In this document: positions 61,934 through 64,000 of the stretch, one piece after another
Numbering within the stretch: position 1 is the first letter of the stretch
Layout of the letters: each line of letters starts with the position of its first letter
Assembly: GCA_963580285.1 (NCBI GenBank)
Contig: OY757026.1
Span: 70,309,396-70,373,395, forward strand
DNA: 64,000 nucleotides
DNA from: Lucinisca nassula
Lineage: Eukaryota; Mollusca; Bivalvia; Lucinida; Lucinidae
Direction: 5' to 3'
The notes under the pieces: generated by a model
Database searches by the model: none
Told to the model about the DNA's origin: nothing
The model's input: the letters and a program-made list of their open reading frames with translations, nothing else
Program-made: the position numbers and the translations under genes

Positions 61934-61964
<31 letters not shown>

Positions 61965-63270
61965 TATTTTTACCTTAAAAATTTTCTTGTCCAGAACCAT
62001 TGCGCCGATTGACTTGGCATCAGGTGACTGAGTTCTACCAAATATGCAAAACAGATGCTATGTTGACCTTGACCTATTTTACACCAAGGTCAAATTTGGT
62101 TCCTTAAGCTTTTAAATGGGAAAAAAGGTAAATCAAATCATTTTCCCAAAAATATTGTGGTCTATGACATGAGAATAGATACAAAATAGATATCAATGAA
62201 TGCTAAAGGTCAATTTATTTTTGTAACTTTGGTCCAAAGTCACTTTGATTGCAGATCCACTGACACCGCAAAATATATTGTCTCTGAAATCACTGGGCCA
62301 GTTTCATTGAAAGTTTATAATGCAGCCTCAGGGCAGTGGGGAATCAAAAATGTGTTGGAATTATAAGGTAAAAACCTTAAAAAAATTCCTTTACCAGAGC
62401 TGATTGTCTTCAAACTTGGTATGTAGCAATGGGTGACTGGGTTTGCAAAATAATGACCCTAGTTTGACCATTGCCTATTTTATGCAAATGTCAAATTTGG
62501 TTCCTTAGCCTTTTGAATAGAAAAAAAGTAAAACAAGGCATTTTTTTTCTAAAAATAGTGTGTTCTATGACATGAGAATAAATGCAAGATGGATGTCTAT
62601 GAATGCAAAAGGTCAAAGTCATTAGGGTAACCTTGGCCCAAGGTCACTTCGATTGCAGGTCCGTTGACATTTCAAAATATATTATCTCCGAAATCACTAG
62701 GCCAATTTCATTTAAAATTTATATGCAGTATTAGGACAGTGAGGGAATGCAAATTTGTAGAAATGGTCCAGGTCACAGGACGAAGATGGCTGCAGTGCCC
62801 AAATATGATAAAAACATTAAAAATATTTCTTCTCCAGAACCAATGTGCCAATTGTCTTGAAACTTGATATATAGCATTCGGTGACTGAGCACTACCAAAT
62901 ATGTAAAATGATTACCCTAGGTTATTGACCTTTACATACTTTATGCAAAGGTCAAATTTGGTTTACTAAGCTTTCGAATGGGAAAGGGTTAAAATTGTAT
63001 TTTTGAAAACTGTTGTGATTATGAAATGAGAGTAGGTACTGTATAAATGACTGTGAATGCTATAGTCAGCAACCTTGATCCCAGGTGTCCATCAGCTTTT
63101 CAACTTAAGTTTTATAAATAAAAACCCAAGGCTAACCTTGACCTATACAAAAACAGTGTAATATTTATCATCGAAAAAAAATGAAATTTTTTTATCTGAC
63201 CCCAGTGGGTCATGAGGTGAGGTCAAGGTTATATTTTCAAGAAAAGTGCATGCGACTGCAACTACTTCTG

Positions 63271-63468
63271 CATTGAAAAATTGTAATATTTTTCTTATTT
63301 CTGCTCAAAATATAGATTGTGGGTACTCGTTAGAACCACCCCATTGAGGCAGTTCTAACGGGTGCCCACAGTATATATTTTAGAGCAGAAGTAAGAAAAT
63401 AAGGTTTACCCCTGTATAAAGTGGGGTTTAGGGGGTGTTCATTTCATGGACTTGGTCACGTGATGAGT
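63271..63468. mobile_element. MITE-A/B hybrid-like copy
   Basis: Left AAATTGTAATATTTTTCTT without TIR, core GTGGGTACTCGTTAGAACCA, right half GTATAAAGTGGGGTTTAGGG and CATGGACTTGGTCACGTGATG, a MITE-B end. Confidence 0.68.
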
Positions 63469-63531
63469 CACTCGGATGAGGATTAGGGAACTCAGGGGAG
63501 CGATCAGGACCTCATTGTCCTCTTGTTTTAG

Positions 63532-64000
63532 TTCTTGGCCTTTGGTGACCAGACTTGGCACACATATTGCTCAGAGTCTGCAGATAAGCATGGTGTATCA
63601 AATTTTGATCTTACCCCTTGCGGTCATGGGGGTGAGGTCAGAGGTCAAATTTTCAAGAAAGTGCTTGTGCATGTAACTATTGTTTTATTACTTGGTGACC
63701 AAACTTGGTACACATATTGCTTTGGGGCGGCAGATGTGCATGAAGGTAGCCAAATGTTGATCTCACCCCTGGGCTCATGGGGTGAGGTCAAAGGTAAATT
63801 TTCAAGAAAATGTTTGTGAATGCAACTACTTTTTTATTGCGTGGCCTATGGTGACCAAGATAGTTACTCATACCTACGTGTATTTCTTAGGAACGGCAGA
63901 TGTGCATGATGGTATCCATTTTTTTTTAACTGAGCCCAGTGGGTCATGGGGTGAGGTCAAGGTTATACTTTCAAGAAAAGTGCTTGCGACTGCAACTACT
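63532..64000 (+). repeat. ~170-bp tandem array at window end
   Basis: TTGGTGACCAGACTTGGCAC, CACATATTGCT, GCAGATAAGCATG and GGGGTGAGGTCAAAGGT recur about every 165-180 bp. GAAAAGTGC...GACTGCAACTACT at 63980 equals the text before 63271, so the array flanks the HLE-2 3' end on both sides. Confidence 0.75.

Larger units (their letters stand above)
59218..63531 (+). mobile_element. HLE-2 element, 4.3 kb, with two insertions
   Basis: Left AGCTCCCCTGAGCC with hairpin partner GGCTCCGGGTGAGCT, then CCGTCGTCCGTCCGTCG. Right end CTCAGGGGAGCGATC, hairpin AGGACCTCATTGTCCT, CTTGTTTT. CCCCTGAG / CTCAGGGG form the subterminal inverted repeats. Internal units repeat GAAACCACTGGGCCAATTTA, GTCACATGACCAAGATGGC, GGTCAAGGTCATTTGGTGAC and TTGACCTTGACCTATTTTA with a long, uneven period. 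A SINE-H/MITE-A nest (61201) and a MITE (63271) interrupt it. Confidence 0.68.

Overview
This is non-coding-rich nuclear DNA from an animal, most probably a bivalve mollusc. Reasons: AT-rich sequence with split exons, no operons, several tRNA-derived SINE families, palindromic MITEs, an I-type LINE, and large rolling-circle-like elements carrying internal tandem arrays, as described for 'pearl'/HINE-type elements of clams and oysters. The species cannot be fixed from sequence alone.

Working labels. SINE-T: tRNA(Thr-like)-headed SINE ending CCGTTAAACTCCAAAAC. SINE-H: tRNA-less SINE-like family ending CGTTAAACCTCAAATC. SINE-C: tRNA-headed with (CACT)n tail. SINE-D: tRNA-headed with (ATT)n tail. 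SINE-E: tRNA-headed, one copy. MITE-A and MITE-B: two inverted-repeat families sharing one palindromic core. MITE-G: TIR GGGCCAGTTGTTCAAA. HLE-1, -2, -3: Helitron/Helentron-like elements with hairpin ends and tandem arrays. S: dispersed repeat. P, Q, R, Y: palindromic repeats.

Layout. 1-17.4 kb: two good exon candidates on the plus strand (1652-1843 and 17121-17334, compatible phase, stop codon in the second). The putative 15.3-kb intron between them holds two ~4.9-kb HLE-1 copies, a nested HLE-2, a CATG-type microsatellite and a three-level SINE/MITE/SINE nest. 17.4-34 kb: GC-rich TIR-bounded island, a TTAA-flanked MITE, MITE-A/B/G copies, SINE-H copies and palindromes. 34-54 kb: a likely terminal exon (34172-34271), dense SINE/MITE mosaic, a TTAA-delimited composite inside MITE-A, HLE-3, a reverse HLE-1, an 11-unit tandem expansion of a SINE-D segment and a mariner-like element of ~0.9 kb. 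54-58.8 kb: a 5'-truncated I-type LINE with an intact 1.1-kb-codon ORF and a 13-bp target duplication, inserted in a MITE-B. 58.8-64 kb: a short internal exon candidate and a 4.3-kb HLE-2 with further insertions.

The only long protein-coding ORF is the LINE polyprotein (partial endonuclease, reverse transcriptase, RNase H, zinc knuckle). Such an enzyme could in principle act on SINEs with a similar 3' end. The SINE tails and the LINE tail share CGTTAAAC, but that link is inference. Host-gene content is limited to scattered exon candidates called by eye from open frame plus splice sites; none could be named.
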